Origin: an uncultured Bacteroidales bacterium
Lineage (GTDB): Bacteria > Bacteroidota > Bacteroidia > Bacteroidales > Bacteroidaceae
Direction of reading: 5' to 3'
Length of the DNA: 64,000 bases
Assembly: GCA_902801485.1 (NCBI GenBank)
Contig: CADCIP010000012.1
Coordinates: forward strand, 62,001 to 126,000
Both the position numbers and the translations under genes were made by a program. This document shows, piece by piece, positions 1 through 10,030 of the stretch. The notes beneath the pieces were generated by a model. The model had not been told where the DNA came from and made no database searches. It saw only the letters and a list, made by a program, of their open reading frames with translations. The stretch's first letter is position 1, and every line of letters starts with the position of its first letter.

Positions 1-1740
1 ATGAACTTCGGTACAGGTGCCAACATCGACCAACAGTTCCGTCGACTGGGTGAGTTGCGTCCCAATGCCCCCAAGATGTGTTCCGAGTTCTGGAGCGGAT
101 GGTTCGACAAGTGGGGAGCACGCCATGAGACACGTCCTGCCAAAGACATGGTGGAGGGTATGGATGAAATGCTCTCGAAGGGCATCAGTTTCTCGCTTTA
201 TATGACACACGGAGGAACCAGCTTCGGTCATTGGGCAGGAGCAAACTCTCCCGGCTTTGCCCCCGATGTTACATCTTACGACTACGATGCACCCATCAAC
301 GAATGGGGCCTTGCTACCCCCAAATTCTGGGAACTCCGCAAGATGATGCAAAAGTATGATGAAAGAGGTTTCCCCCTACAAGGAGGACGGAAGGGGGGCT
401 TACCCGCTGTTCCCAAGGCTCCGATGCCAATCATCACTGTTCCCAAGTTCGAACTGACGGAGTTTGCCCCGCTCATGTCAGCTATGACCGAGCCTGTCAA
501 GGGAAACCTGAAGACTTTTGAAGAGATGAATATGGGTTGGGGCACCATGATGTACTCCACCCGCTTGCCAGAAATCACTTCGCAGAGCGAGCTCACAGGA
601 GAGTTCCACGACTTTGCACAGGTGTTCATCGACCAAAAGTATATCGGTAAGATTGACCGCGTGAAAAATGAGAAATCGCTCACGATTCCAGCCATTAAAA
701 AGGGAGAAGATCTGATTATTATCGTCGAAGGCATGGGCCGCATCAACTTCGGTCGTGCCATCAAAGACTTCAAAGGGATCATCGGTAATGTTACGCTGAC
801 CACAGAGACTGATGACGTGGAAATGGTGTTAACGCCCAAAAACTGGGCAAACGTGGCCATCCCAGATGACTATGAGACAGCAAAGAAAGTCCTTGATATG
901 GTTAAGGGCGTTAATGATCGAGTGGCTTCTGGCGAGGTAAAAGGGTGTGTTCCTGCGCTTGCCTTAACACAGGGTTATGAAGGGTCAAAGAAACTTGGCG
1001 ACCTCCTGAAACCTGGCTATCATCGTGGCTACTTCAACCTGAAAAAGGTGGGTGATACCTTCCTAAACTTCGAGACCTGGGGCAAAGGACAAGTCTGGGT
1101 GAACGGTCACGCTATGGGACGTTTCTGGAGCATTGGCCCGCAGCAAACGCTCTATGTGCCAGGTTGTTGGCTGAAGAAGGGACAGAATGAGGTAATCGTC
1201 CTTGATATCGTAGGTCCCCGCGAAACGGTAGTATGGGGACAGGCAGAACCAGAACTGAACAAGTTGCAGTTAGAGAAGAGCAACAAACATAACAACATTG
1301 GCGACAAGCCAGACCTAAACAGCGCTACACCCGTAGCCACAGGCACCTTCAAGGCAGGCAACGGTTGGCAGACAGTCAAGTTCAATGCGCCGCAGAAAGG
1401 TCGCTATCTGGCTATCGAATGCCTCTCCACCCAAAAAGAGGGAGACCGTGTAGCTATTGCCGAACTGTATCTGCAAGGTGCCGATGGCAAGCGTCTGAGC
1501 CGTGAACCGTGGAAGACAAAGTACGCCAACTCGGAAGATGAGGCAGGCAACAATCTGGGTGATAAAGTTTTCGATCTTCAGGAGAGCACCTATTGGCAAA
1601 CAGAAAAGGGAGCCGCAGCTCCCCATCTGTTAGTAATCGATTTAGGTTCCGTCCAGAATGTCACAGCCTTAGAGTATCTGCCGCGTGCCGAGCAAGGTGC
1701 CCCCGGCAGTATCAAGGACTTCAAGATTTACCTTTATTAA
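1..1740 (+). CDS. Beta-galactosidase, glycoside hydrolase family 35 (5' end outside window)
   Basis: The visible 579 residues are the C-terminal part of a GH35 enzyme, which removes terminal beta-linked galactose from glycans. The SEFWSGWFD stretch near residue 29 carries the Glu expected to be the nucleophile, followed by the family block SYDYDAPINEWG. The proton-donor Glu (normally in a NEYG-type motif) lies upstream and is not in the window, so the ATG at base 1 is internal, not the true start. Beta-sandwich domains follow the barrel, and the last ~140 residues look like an F5/8-type C (discoidin) carbohydrate-binding domain. Its stop overlaps the stop of the convergent M60 gene by 4 bases. 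With the neighbouring M60 and GH20 genes it fits glycoprotein degradation; the exact linkage cut cannot be read from sequence. Confidence 0.9.
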   Translation: MNFGTGANIDQQFRRLGELRPNAPKMCSEFWSGWFDKWGARHETRPAKDMVEGMDEMLSKGISFSLYMTHGGTSFGHWAGANSPGFAPDVTSYDYDAPINEWGLATPKFWELRKMMQKYDERGFPLQGGRKGGLPAVPKAPMPIITVPKFELTEFAPLMSAMTEPVKGNLKTFEEMNMGWGTMMYSTRLPEITSQSELTGEFHDFAQVFIDQKYIGKIDRVKNEKSLTIPAIKKGEDLIIIVEGMGRINFGRAIKDFKGIIGNVTLTTETDDVEMVLTPKNWANVAIPDDYETAKKVLDMVKGVNDRVASGEVKGCVPALALTQGYEGSKKLGDLLKPGYHRGYFNLKKVGDTFLNFETWGKGQVWVNGHAMGRFWSIGPQQTLYVPGCWLKKGQNEVIVLDIVGPRETVVWGQAEPELNKLQLEKSNKHNNIGDKPDLNSATPVATGTFKAGNGWQTVKFNAPQKGRYLAIECLSTQKEGDRVAIAELYLQGADGKRLSREPWKTKYANSEDEAGNNLGDKVFDLQESTYWQTEKGAAAPHLLVIDLGSVQNVTALEYLPRAEQGAPGSIKDFKIYLY

Positions 1741-4700
1741 TAACGGTATTTCTTTCCATTACGAATATATATGGATCCAGGTTGCAAGTTTGTGACCTGG
1801 ATTCCTTGTATATTATAAACAGGTGCTTCATCCTTATCCTCTACATGTTCCTCTTCGATGGATTCTATGTTGTCTATACAATCCTCCAAGTCGCCCACCA
1901 AGGTGCCGAACTTGGCCCAATTTGACGCCTGATACTTGGCAAGGGAACTGGCATAGACATGAATCACAGGTTTACTATTGAAGATATAATCTGCAATGCT
2001 TGGAGGCGTAAGGGCTTTGACATAGACTTCCTTCACAGGACAGTTATAGAATACTCCCTGACTCATCGACTTCAGGCTCTTACCCAAAATAACTGTTGAA
2101 AGCATGCTGCAATCTCCGAAGGATTCCAGTCCGATAGACGTTACAGCATCCGGAATCTCTATTTTCTTAACGCCTAATGCGCGGAAGGAATGTTCTCCTA
2201 TCGAGGTAAGCTTCGAAGGCAGACAAATAGAAGTAAGCTGTTTGAAGTGATCAAAAATATAGGCTCCCATCGTGTTGGCTGTGGTCTTGTAACTTTGGTA
2301 ATAGGAAGTTCCACCGGCAACAATCTTGGCATCCGTAAGGTCAATCGAAGCCAGATTACCTTCTGTGAGAAGCTGGCGCAAATACTTGATGTCCGTACCA
2401 TTGATATTACCACTGATAATGGCCTTGATAGCCTTGTCTGACAGTTTCCTTGACAATGAAGCAGCCATAGTCAACTCTACTCGTTCTGTTCCGTCTCCAG
2501 CCTTCGTTATCTCATGCAGCACGCCTCCTTCATCATAAGAATATATGGTATAGTTATCTTCTATACTCGTAGGAATGCAGAAATTCTTGGCATTGGCAGC
2601 ATACTTCATATTACCTTCTGCATCCAGCATCAGGAAACCCAGACCACCTTCACCTTCAAGCGCATAAAGCGAATCGGATTGAAGATAAGTATATTCAGAA
2701 GGTTTACTGGCACCGGGCAAATAAGAAGTAAACTGACCCACATCACCACACTGGCCGACTTTATCTGATTCACGACGCTTCTGACCTGCTGTAGTGAGGA
2801 AACCCGTAGTAGGAATGCTCTCGATACGGTCTTCAATGAAGATAATCTCGCGATTCTTGGTAGGATACCTGGAAATCTCTGTCAGCGTCTTTTTAATATC
2901 CGACAGATAAACCGTCATCTTGTGCTCGCCATAATCATTAACGATATAGTTGTTAAGCGGCTCGAAGAATCCCCAGATGGTGAAGAAGTCGGTCAAGTCT
3001 TCCTGGGCCACCTCGCATACCTTGCGCACAAACTTCAGACAACCAGTGTTAGAGTAGTAGAGGGTCAGTGGGTCCTCGCGCAACTTATTGAAGAGCGTGG
3101 GGAAGAATGCTGTATTCTTCTGCGCCAAATGATAATAGAGGTAAAGTTGCCAGTACATACGCATCTGGCTGTCCAACGGACGGGTAAAGAACGGCTCACG
3201 ACGTGCATATTCGTCCATAATAGTCGCAAGGGAGTTTCCGCTTGTGGTGACCAGACCGTCGTGAAAGCGAACATAGTTGGAGAAGAGGTTGTTGCTAACC
3301 TCAGTTCCACCCTCTACGGTTATTGGCCCCTGATTATTGTGCCCGCATTCATGAGCCGAACACCAGTCATCGAAATCGGCTGTCCTGCTGACATCAAACG
3401 AGCTTTGCACACAACCGGCGGTGTTATACATTGTCCTGTAAGATGCAGAGTTAGCGTAACCACCGTCTGTTGCCTCACCCTCAATGGCAAAGTTGGGATT
3501 GTTGTAATAGATGGGGTATATAGCCTCACCGCCCGTCAGGTAGAAAGGTGCTCCTGCACGTTTGCCCGTAGCCACACTTTCACATATACCCATAAGTTCT
3601 CGCTCCCATACCGCCAAGCTGTCGAACCAGCAGATACTTTTTTCCACGCTCTTCGGCCATACAGATCTATAAGTGCTTGTCTTGAAATTGAATAAAGAGT
3701 GTCCTCCCTTGACCGTAAAACGCTCGTGTCTGGCAGCCTTCAAGATTGCCCTGTAATCTTCATCGCTTTGGCGGACCACATCGTAATAACCATTCACCAG
3801 TCCGCCTTCAATGTGAATCTTTATTTCGGGCCATTCGCTTAGTGTCTTGGTTTTCTTCTGTGTGTCAGCAGTATATATAATGTAAAAGAGAGCATTATCA
3901 TGACCGTCCACCACATTCAGTCCTTTCTTCAGCATCTTACCTTGCTTGGCACTCGTCACCAGATCGTTTCCTGTACAGCCTGCCATGTAAAGCGTAGCAT
4001 CCGCAGGCACATCAGAATCCACAAACACATACAACGGTTCGTCTCCTTTGGTATAGATTCCTGTCGGATTGCCCATATACGAGCCGCCCGTACTACGCAA
4101 CTTGTTATTCCAGTAGTAAGCATCACTATAGGCATTATAGCTGTGAATACGGAAATCCTGTTCGTAGGCCGCCCAATCCTCGTTTTTCAGTTTCAAGGCT
4201 ATACCGACCATATAACCCGGCATTCCGCCTTCCCTCATAGAGGTCGTGAGTTGCTCATCCGTCATACTCTTGTATTCGTCTTTCAACTGCGTACAGGCTG
4301 CATCCTCAAACCATGTGTTATAAAGTTGGTTGACAATAGTGCTCGAATCCTCATCTTCCTCGGGATAAAACCTGTCCAATGTACCCGTGATGGTACCATA
4401 TTGCTTCCAGTCGGAAGCCTTGTATTCGTCCAGCACACTCTGATAGACACGGATGGTAGGCCGGGCCGTAAAGATATAAGCATCCAAGGATGGAGGTGTC
4501 TTAGGCTTAACATTGGCATACCTGATATTCGATGAGTTATAGAAAACAGCTTGTTCCAACTTAGCCACCTTGCTACCGATTACCACTGTGTTAAGAGAGT
4601 TGCAGTCGGCAAAGCAGGCACCACCAAGGCGTGTCACACTATTGGGAATATCAGCCTCCCTGAGTCCCGTCTTGAAGAAGGCATACCTGCCTATTGATGT

Positions 4701-5063
4701 AATAGTCTTAGGAAGAACACAGGCTGTGAGTCTGGAACAGTCGGCAAACATATAGTCGCCCAACACATCGTTGGACGTTGTGTAGCTTTCGTTATATGCT
4801 ACCCCACCCTTTACGATGCGTACCTCAGCCAAATCCAGCTTAGTTATCTTTCCTGCCGTCAGCAATTCGCGGATAAACTTCACATCAGTCCCGTTGATAG
4901 AGCCAGACAGTTTGAGTTCCTTCTCCAACGTAACATCCTGCAGTAATGCAGAAAGCGTTCCGGCCTTGGCAACATTCACGTCTGTTGCCGACCAGATACT
5001 TCCTGAACATAAAAAGGCAATGCCTAAAAGCAATGCCTTTATGATTCCACTAGAGTTTCTCAT
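1737..5063 (-). CDS. Secreted M60-type metallopeptidase flanked by BspA-like LRR modules (copy A)
   Basis: 1108 residues. A signal peptide (to about residue 25) is followed by an LRR_5/BspA-like module (~30-235), a long central region with the zinc motif HECGHNNQ at 571-578, then a second LRR module (~860-1070) and a short C-terminal tag (YNIQGIQV, IYIRNGKK). HExGHxxQ is the signature of the M60/enhancin-like peptidases; characterised members in gut bacteria cleave mucin-type O-glycoproteins. Both LRR modules begin with a similar GTL...GSINGTD segment, so one is probably a copy of the other with the peptidase between. The gene starts 13 bases after the stop of its paralogue at 5077-8382, so the two are probably co-transcribed. 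Mucin as the substrate is inference. Confidence 0.85.
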   Translation of the reverse strand: MRNSSGIIKALLLGIAFLCSGSIWSATDVNVAKAGTLSALLQDVTLEKELKLSGSINGTDVKFIRELLTAGKITKLDLAEVRIVKGGVAYNESYTTSNDVLGDYMFADCSRLTACVLPKTITSIGRYAFFKTGLREADIPNSVTRLGGACFADCNSLNTVVIGSKVAKLEQAVFYNSSNIRYANVKPKTPPSLDAYIFTARPTIRVYQSVLDEYKASDWKQYGTITGTLDRFYPEEDEDSSTIVNQLYNTWFEDAACTQLKDEYKSMTDEQLTTSMREGGMPGYMVGIALKLKNEDWAAYEQDFRIHSYNAYSDAYYWNNKLRSTGGSYMGNPTGIYTKGDEPLYVFVDSDVPADATLYMAGCTGNDLVTSAKQGKMLKKGLNVVDGHDNALFYIIYTADTQKKTKTLSEWPEIKIHIEGGLVNGYYDVVRQSDEDYRAILKAARHERFTVKGGHSLFNFKTSTYRSVWPKSVEKSICWFDSLAVWERELMGICESVATGKRAGAPFYLTGGEAIYPIYYNNPNFAIEGEATDGGYANSASYRTMYNTAGCVQSSFDVSRTADFDDWCSAHECGHNNQGPITVEGGTEVSNNLFSNYVRFHDGLVTTSGNSLATIMDEYARREPFFTRPLDSQMRMYWQLYLYYHLAQKNTAFFPTLFNKLREDPLTLYYSNTGCLKFVRKVCEVAQEDLTDFFTIWGFFEPLNNYIVNDYGEHKMTVYLSDIKKTLTEISRYPTKNREIIFIEDRIESIPTTGFLTTAGQKRRESDKVGQCGDVGQFTSYLPGASKPSEYTYLQSDSLYALEGEGGLGFLMLDAEGNMKYAANAKNFCIPTSIEDNYTIYSYDEGGVLHEITKAGDGTERVELTMAASLSRKLSDKAIKAIISGNINGTDIKYLRQLLTEGNLASIDLTDAKIVAGGTSYYQSYKTTANTMGAYIFDHFKQLTSICLPSKLTSIGEHSFRALGVKKIEIPDAVTSIGLESFGDCSMLSTVILGKSLKSMSQGVFYNCPVKEVYVKALTPPSIADYIFNSKPVIHVYASSLAKYQASNWAKFGTLVGDLEDCIDNIESIEEEHVEDKDEAPVYNIQGIQVTNLQPGSIYIRNGKKYRY

Positions 5064-5076
5064 GATAACTTCTATT

Positions 5077-8000
5077 TTACTTCATAAACTTTTTTCCATT
5101 CTGAACGTAAATGATACCGGGCTGCAGATTAGTAACCTGTACACCCTGTAAGTTGTAGATGGGAGCATTCTCCATGATGGTCTTTGCCTCGGCCATAGGA
5201 GCCACTACTGGAGTAACAATCTCGCAGTTCTCCAAGTCGCCAACCAACGTTCCAAAGCGGTCCCAACCTGCTGTCTTGTATTTGCTGAGAGCTTTGGAAT
5301 AAACATGGATAGTTCTGTTCTTGCCAGAGAACAGATAGTCGCTTACCCCGTTCAGGGTTGGCGGGACAAGTGGTTTGAAGTATGCTTCTTTAACAGCAGA
5401 GCCATAGAAAACACCTTGATCCATGGATTTGACTTTTTCTCCCACAATCACCGACAAGAGCTGGTCGCAATAGGCAAAAGCATCGCCACCGACCGTAGTC
5501 ACCCTGTCGGGAATCGTAATCGAATTAAGGCCTGAGTTCGAGAAGGCATTCGAACCGATACTGGTAAGGGACTTTGGCAGATTTATCGCTACAAGCTTCT
5601 TAATACCAGAGAAAGCGTTGGCGCCTATCGAGGTAGCCCTTGCCTGTTCGAGGTCTATAGACTGAAGGTTTTCTTTGCTGATAAGTTGCTTCATATAATT
5701 GAGGTCCGTTGCATTAATCGGTCCGCTGACAATCAGTTTGATTACTTGGTTGTTCTCCAGTTTAATCTTTAGACTTCCAGCAGAAGTAAGTGTGACATAC
5801 ACGGTACCGTTACCTGCCTGAGTGACTTCGTGCAGCGAGCCGTCAGCATCGTAAGAATAGATGGTGAAGTCGTTACCTACACTTGACGGGATACAGAGGT
5901 TCTTTGCATTGGAAGCATACTTGATTTTATTCTCGGCATCGAGCATAAGGAAGCCCAAACCACCTTCACCCTCTATCGCATAGAGAGAGTCGGACTGATA
6001 ATAAACATACTCGGAAGGTGCACACCCTCCAGGCCAATAGCTGGTAAACTGTCCCAACTCGCCACATTGTCCCACCAGATCCGAATCATTGCGTTTCTTA
6101 CCTGCGGCCTGCAAGAATCCCGTGGAAAGTACATAATCCGCACGGTCTTCCACAAAGATGATTTCACGATTCTTCTTCTCGTATTTGGCAATGTTGGCCT
6201 TTGTACTGTTGATGGTAGCCTGTGTAACAGCAATGGGGTGCGAACCGTAATCTTCGATAGTAGTTCTTTTTATCGGCTCAAAGAACCCCCAGATATCGAA
6301 GAAATCCGTCAGGTCTTCCTGTGCAACCTCGCAGACTTTACGGACGAACTTCAATCCTCCGTTGTTGTTATTTGTGGTGTTATAGTTTACCAGCGGGTCT
6401 TTGCGCAGGGCTTTGAACAATTCAGGATAGAACGATGTATTCTTCTGTCCCAAATGGTAATACAGATAAAAGTTCCAGAAGAAGCGCAGACGACTGTTCA
6501 CATCCCGGAAATAGAACGGTTCGTGACGGGCATACTCTGCCATAACGGTAGAGAGAGTTGCGCCGCCGGATGTGTTAAGGCCATCAAGGTAGCGTACAAG
6601 GTTCGAAAAAACATTATTTGAAGCCTCAGTACAGCCTTCCAAATTTATGGCGTGCTGGTTATTATGGCCGCACTCATGACCTGCACACCAGTCATCCATC
6701 TTGGGGTTCAATGCATTAAGGCAGTTCTTGATACAATCAATGCCGTTGTAACTGGTTCTGTAAGGAGTGGAGTTGGCATAGCCTGCATCCTCCGGTTCTC
6801 CTTCGATGGCAAAGTTCGGGTTGTTGTAATAGATGGGATAGATGGCTTCACCGCCTGTCAGATACCACGGATAGCCAGCCTTTTTGCCAGAAGCAACACT
6901 CTCGCACATACCCATCAGTTCCTTCTCCCATACGGCAACACTGTCGAACCAGCAAATGCTCTTGTCGATAGTCTTGGGGAAAACGGTTTTGTAAGAAGCT
7001 GTCTTCAGGTTGAAGAGCGAATGGCCGCCCCTTATGGTAAAGCGTTTATGGGTAGCAGCCTTCAAGAGAGCCTGATAATCCGCATCGCTATGACGTGAAA
7101 CATCGTAGTAACCGTTCACTACACCACCCTCGATGTGAATCTTTATTTCGGGCCACTGGTCCAGTGTCTTTTTCATCGACTTCGTGTCGGCAGTATATAC
7201 AATGTAGTAAAGTGCATCTTTTGTGCCTTCTATGATATTAAGACCTTTCACCAGCTTTGTCCCAGTTTGGGCACCGTAGATGAGTTCGTTTTCCACACAA
7301 CCGGCAAAATACAACGTTGCATCGGAGGGAACGTCGCTGTCAACAAAGACAAAAATCTCGTCTCCGTCGTTCTTTGCATATATACCTGTGGGATTACCCA
7401 TGTACGAACCGCCAGTACTCATCATCTTATTGTTCCAATAGCTGGCATCACTGTAAGCCTTATAACTGTGAATGCGGAAGTCCTGCTCGTATTTGGCCCA
7501 TGAGTCATTCTTCACTTTAAGGGCTGTAGCAATCATTATTTCCGGCATCTTCACTTCGGTCAGAGCGGCAGTCAGTTCCTCATCACTCATTGCCTGATAT
7601 TCGGGTTTCAACTGGGTACAGGCTACATCCTCAAAGTAGTCTCCGCACTTAGTCTTGGCTACTGTGTTGGGGTCTTCCTCCATTGGATAAGTCTTCTCCA
7701 GTCCACCTACGATGGTGCCAAAGTCTTTCCAACCGGAACTCTTGTATTCGCTCAGTGAACTTGTATAGACGTAGATTCTGGGAGACGATCCGAACAAATA
7801 AGCCGAGATAGCAGGTGGGGTTATAGGTTTTACATATACAGTCTTAACCGCGGAACTCCAGAACACGCCCTGATCAAACCGTTTCACTTTACTTCCAATA
7901 ACAACAGTCGCCAGAGAGGAACAATAGGCAAAGGCGTCAACACCCAAACTTGTCACAGTATTAGGAATATCCACCTTGGTAATTCCTGTACCGGAAAAAG

Positions 8001-8382
8001 CACAAGCTTTAATGATTTTAATATTGGCAGGCAATAAGATGTTTTTAAGCTTGACACAGTCCTGAAACAAACTCTCACCTATTACATTGTCTTCTGTTTT
8101 GAAGCTGTTGTAGTAGGCAACGCCGCCGCTCACGATATTCACGCCTGAGAGGTCAAGAGCCGTAACCGTACCTTTGCCTACCCACTCACGGATAAGCTTT
8201 AGGTCGGTTCCGTTGATAGAACCTCTAACCTTCAAAGTAGCATCACTGGTGGTAAGCAGGGTAGAAAGTGTTCCAGCCTTCTCAACATTAACTTCTGTAT
8301 CAGCCCAAGCACAAGTGGCTATGAAGCAGGCGAAAAATGTCTGCAACAATCTGCTGATTTTCAAACAACCATTTCTTTTCAT
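5077..8382 (-). CDS. Secreted M60-type metallopeptidase flanked by BspA-like LRR modules (copy B)
   Basis: 1101 residues, full-length paralogue of the gene just downstream, with the same order: signal peptide (about 28 residues), LRR_5 module, M60 region with HECGHNNQ at residues 569-576, second LRR module, C-terminal tag (YNLQGVQV, IYVQNGKK). Blocks such as IYPIYYNNPNFAIEGE and KFVRKVCEVAQEDLTDFF are nearly identical in both copies, while the LRR modules differ more. That pattern suggests tandem duplication with peptidase function kept and binding surfaces free to change. It is the first gene of the pair. No convincing TAnnTTTG box was found within 100 bases upstream. Expected to be exported and act outside the cell on glycoproteins. 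Confidence 0.85.
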   Translation of the reverse strand: MKRNGCLKISRLLQTFFACFIATCAWADTEVNVEKAGTLSTLLTTSDATLKVRGSINGTDLKLIREWVGKGTVTALDLSGVNIVSGGVAYYNSFKTEDNVIGESLFQDCVKLKNILLPANIKIIKACAFSGTGITKVDIPNTVTSLGVDAFAYCSSLATVVIGSKVKRFDQGVFWSSAVKTVYVKPITPPAISAYLFGSSPRIYVYTSSLSEYKSSGWKDFGTIVGGLEKTYPMEEDPNTVAKTKCGDYFEDVACTQLKPEYQAMSDEELTAALTEVKMPEIMIATALKVKNDSWAKYEQDFRIHSYKAYSDASYWNNKMMSTGGSYMGNPTGIYAKNDGDEIFVFVDSDVPSDATLYFAGCVENELIYGAQTGTKLVKGLNIIEGTKDALYYIVYTADTKSMKKTLDQWPEIKIHIEGGVVNGYYDVSRHSDADYQALLKAATHKRFTIRGGHSLFNLKTASYKTVFPKTIDKSICWFDSVAVWEKELMGMCESVASGKKAGYPWYLTGGEAIYPIYYNNPNFAIEGEPEDAGYANSTPYRTSYNGIDCIKNCLNALNPKMDDWCAGHECGHNNQHAINLEGCTEASNNVFSNLVRYLDGLNTSGGATLSTVMAEYARHEPFYFRDVNSRLRFFWNFYLYYHLGQKNTSFYPELFKALRKDPLVNYNTTNNNNGGLKFVRKVCEVAQEDLTDFFDIWGFFEPIKRTTIEDYGSHPIAVTQATINSTKANIAKYEKKNREIIFVEDRADYVLSTGFLQAAGKKRNDSDLVGQCGELGQFTSYWPGGCAPSEYVYYQSDSLYAIEGEGGLGFLMLDAENKIKYASNAKNLCIPSSVGNDFTIYSYDADGSLHEVTQAGNGTVYVTLTSAGSLKIKLENNQVIKLIVSGPINATDLNYMKQLISKENLQSIDLEQARATSIGANAFSGIKKLVAINLPKSLTSIGSNAFSNSGLNSITIPDRVTTVGGDAFAYCDQLLSVIVGEKVKSMDQGVFYGSAVKEAYFKPLVPPTLNGVSDYLFSGKNRTIHVYSKALSKYKTAGWDRFGTLVGDLENCEIVTPVVAPMAEAKTIMENAPIYNLQGVQVTNLQPGIIYVQNGKKFMK

Positions 8383-8605
8383 TTTGTGTTTCCTTTTTTT
8401 TATATTTTGATTTAAGTTCCTGATATAAAGGTTAGAGGTTAGGGGCTAGAGTCAGCTGAAAGTTGAAAGTTGAGAGTTGAACATTTTCAATAACCGATAA
8501 TCCAATTAAAGTTTTCGTTAACGTTTCCGTTAGGGTTGGGGTCTTTCTCTAAACTTTAAACTCTAAACTTTTGTCCCCCTCTCCCCAGAGGGGGCCGGGG
8601 GGCTT
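8383..8605. repeat. Intergenic heptad tract and GC hairpin
   Basis: No gene seen. Positions 8459-8480 hold AGTTGAA/AGTTGAG-type 7-mers and 8549-8571 hold the opposite-sense CTAAACT/CTTTAAA 7-mers, the pattern also found at 57.2, 60.9 and 63.5 kb. A GC-rich perfect hairpin (CCCCCTCT, loop CCCC, AGAGGGGG) lies at 8575-8594, just past the stop of the sensor kinase gene. It could end that transcript, but it lacks a clear U tract on the minus strand. Confidence 0.5.
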
Positions 8606-9985
8606 TTACCCATTAAGGCTCAGCACAAACCTGGTGCCCTTAGTAAACTCAGGGTCAATGCTCAAGTCACCATTCATCTTAATGGCCATTTGCTGACAGA
8701 TGGGCAGCCCCAGTCCGTCTCCAGTGGTAAGGTCACGCACCTCCAGGAAAGGTTTGAATACATCTTCACGCTTCTCCTCTGGAATAACAGATCCTGTATT
8801 GGAAACCAGGAACTGGCACTTGTGAACGCTGCGCTTTTTGAAATCCAGGTGAATATGTCCGCCCTCAGGTGTATAATTAACAGCGTTGTCAAGCAGATGC
8901 AGCAAGATATGAGAGACATATTCCTTATTAAATGTAGCACTCATCTTAGGAGCATCTACGTTCAGCACGACACCCGACTTCTCTTTACCGCGAATCTGAC
9001 TCATCAGTTCCTCGCAGAAAGATTGCAGATTCACCTCTTCTGTATCGACTTTCTCTCCTATTGTTGCTTCCAGTTGCGAGAGTGTCTGTATATGATTCGA
9101 GAAATCCAGCAGCGCCTTCACCTCGGGTTGCTGAGCGTTTAGCTTCTGCAAGGTTGGTGTAAGTTGAGCAGAAATATTGCTGGTGAACTTAGCTTTCAGG
9201 GCAATGTTCTCGCCCAACTGACAGATAGTTTTCTTTTGCTTGCGGGTAAGAGCCAGGAGGCGCAGTACCAACAAAGAACCTATTACCAGCACTACAGCCA
9301 ATATAGCAGAAAGAGCACACAAAGCGATAATGATGCCCTGCCTGGTAGCCAGTTTGGAATCTTTCTCGGCAATTTCCTTCTCGCCAGCCTGAATCTGTTC
9401 CTTCAAGGCACCAGACACATCGGCCAACTTCAGTGCTGCAGCAGAATCCTTCCAGGCAATGTAGCCGCTATAAGCCTGCGCCACCATATTGGTGCTACCT
9501 GATTTTTTGCCACCCTCTATCATCAGCTTATAAGCATCATTCACCTTATCGTATTCCTTCGATGCCGTCAGTTTGGTTGCCATCTCCTTAAAAACAGCAT
9601 TTCCCTTCTCCGTCTGCCCGAAAGTATAATAGTAGATAGCTTTGTTGTAGAGAAGGTCGTTCTTCACCTTCTCGTCCCCCGAAGCATTAGCATAGAGTTC
9701 CATTTTGTCCAAATGTTCAGCTGCGCTTGCACCTCTATGCATCTTCATATACATAGTCATTCTTATGAGCGATGATTTGTAGCGTGCAGCCGCCTTACCT
9801 TTCTCATCCAGATTCGTATTGGCCTGGATTGCCTGCTCTATAGTATGCAGGCGTTCGAAAGCCTCTTTGTAACGATTGGCAGCAACATCACCCTCGACGC
9901 GCAGCCACATCTCGTTTGTCTGTGCGTTTGCAATCGTGAAAACAGCACATATATAGAAAAGTATAATACCATTTTTCCTATTCAT
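8606..9985 (-). CDS. Membrane sensor histidine kinase-like protein without the phosphoacceptor His
   Basis: 459 residues: signal peptide (~1-21), a periplasmic helical TPR-like region (~25-190), one membrane segment (~215-238), then a kinase core. The ATP-binding half is recognisable: N box LLDNAVNYTPEG and G2 box GDGLGLPIC. In the dimerisation helix, where family members read about NISHEIRTPL, this protein reads NISAQLTPTL, so residue 273 is Ala (codon GCT, 9167-9169) instead of the phosphorylated His. The G1 box reads NTGSVIP, with Asn in place of the usual Asp. It may therefore bind ATP without autophosphorylating, or work with a partner. No response regulator gene is adjacent. A -7-like box TAACTTTG lies at 10014-10021. 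Confidence 0.8.
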   Translation of the reverse strand: MNRKNGIILFYICAVFTIANAQTNEMWLRVEGDVAANRYKEAFERLHTIEQAIQANTNLDEKGKAAARYKSSLIRMTMYMKMHRGASAAEHLDKMELYANASGDEKVKNDLLYNKAIYYYTFGQTEKGNAVFKEMATKLTASKEYDKVNDAYKLMIEGGKKSGSTNMVAQAYSGYIAWKDSAAALKLADVSGALKEQIQAGEKEIAEKDSKLATRQGIIIALCALSAILAVVLVIGSLLVLRLLALTRKQKKTICQLGENIALKAKFTSNISAQLTPTLQKLNAQQPEVKALLDFSNHIQTLSQLEATIGEKVDTEEVNLQSFCEELMSQIRGKEKSGVVLNVDAPKMSATFNKEYVSHILLHLLDNAVNYTPEGGHIHLDFKKRSVHKCQFLVSNTGSVIPEEKREDVFKPFLEVRDLTTGDGLGLPICQQMAIKMNGDLSIDPEFTKGTRFVLSLNG

Positions 9986-10013
9986 ATTACCCTATACTTT
10001 ATAAATTAAACTG

Positions 10014-10021
10014 CAAAGTTA
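10014..10021 (-). promoter_or_regulatory. -7 promoter box for the sensor kinase gene
   Basis: TAACTTTG on the minus strand, 29 bases before the kinase ATG and 10 bases before the stop of the upstream peptidase gene. No good TTTG at the -33 spacing, so only half of the promoter is supported. Confidence 0.45.
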
Positions 10022-10030
10022 CGATTCCGA

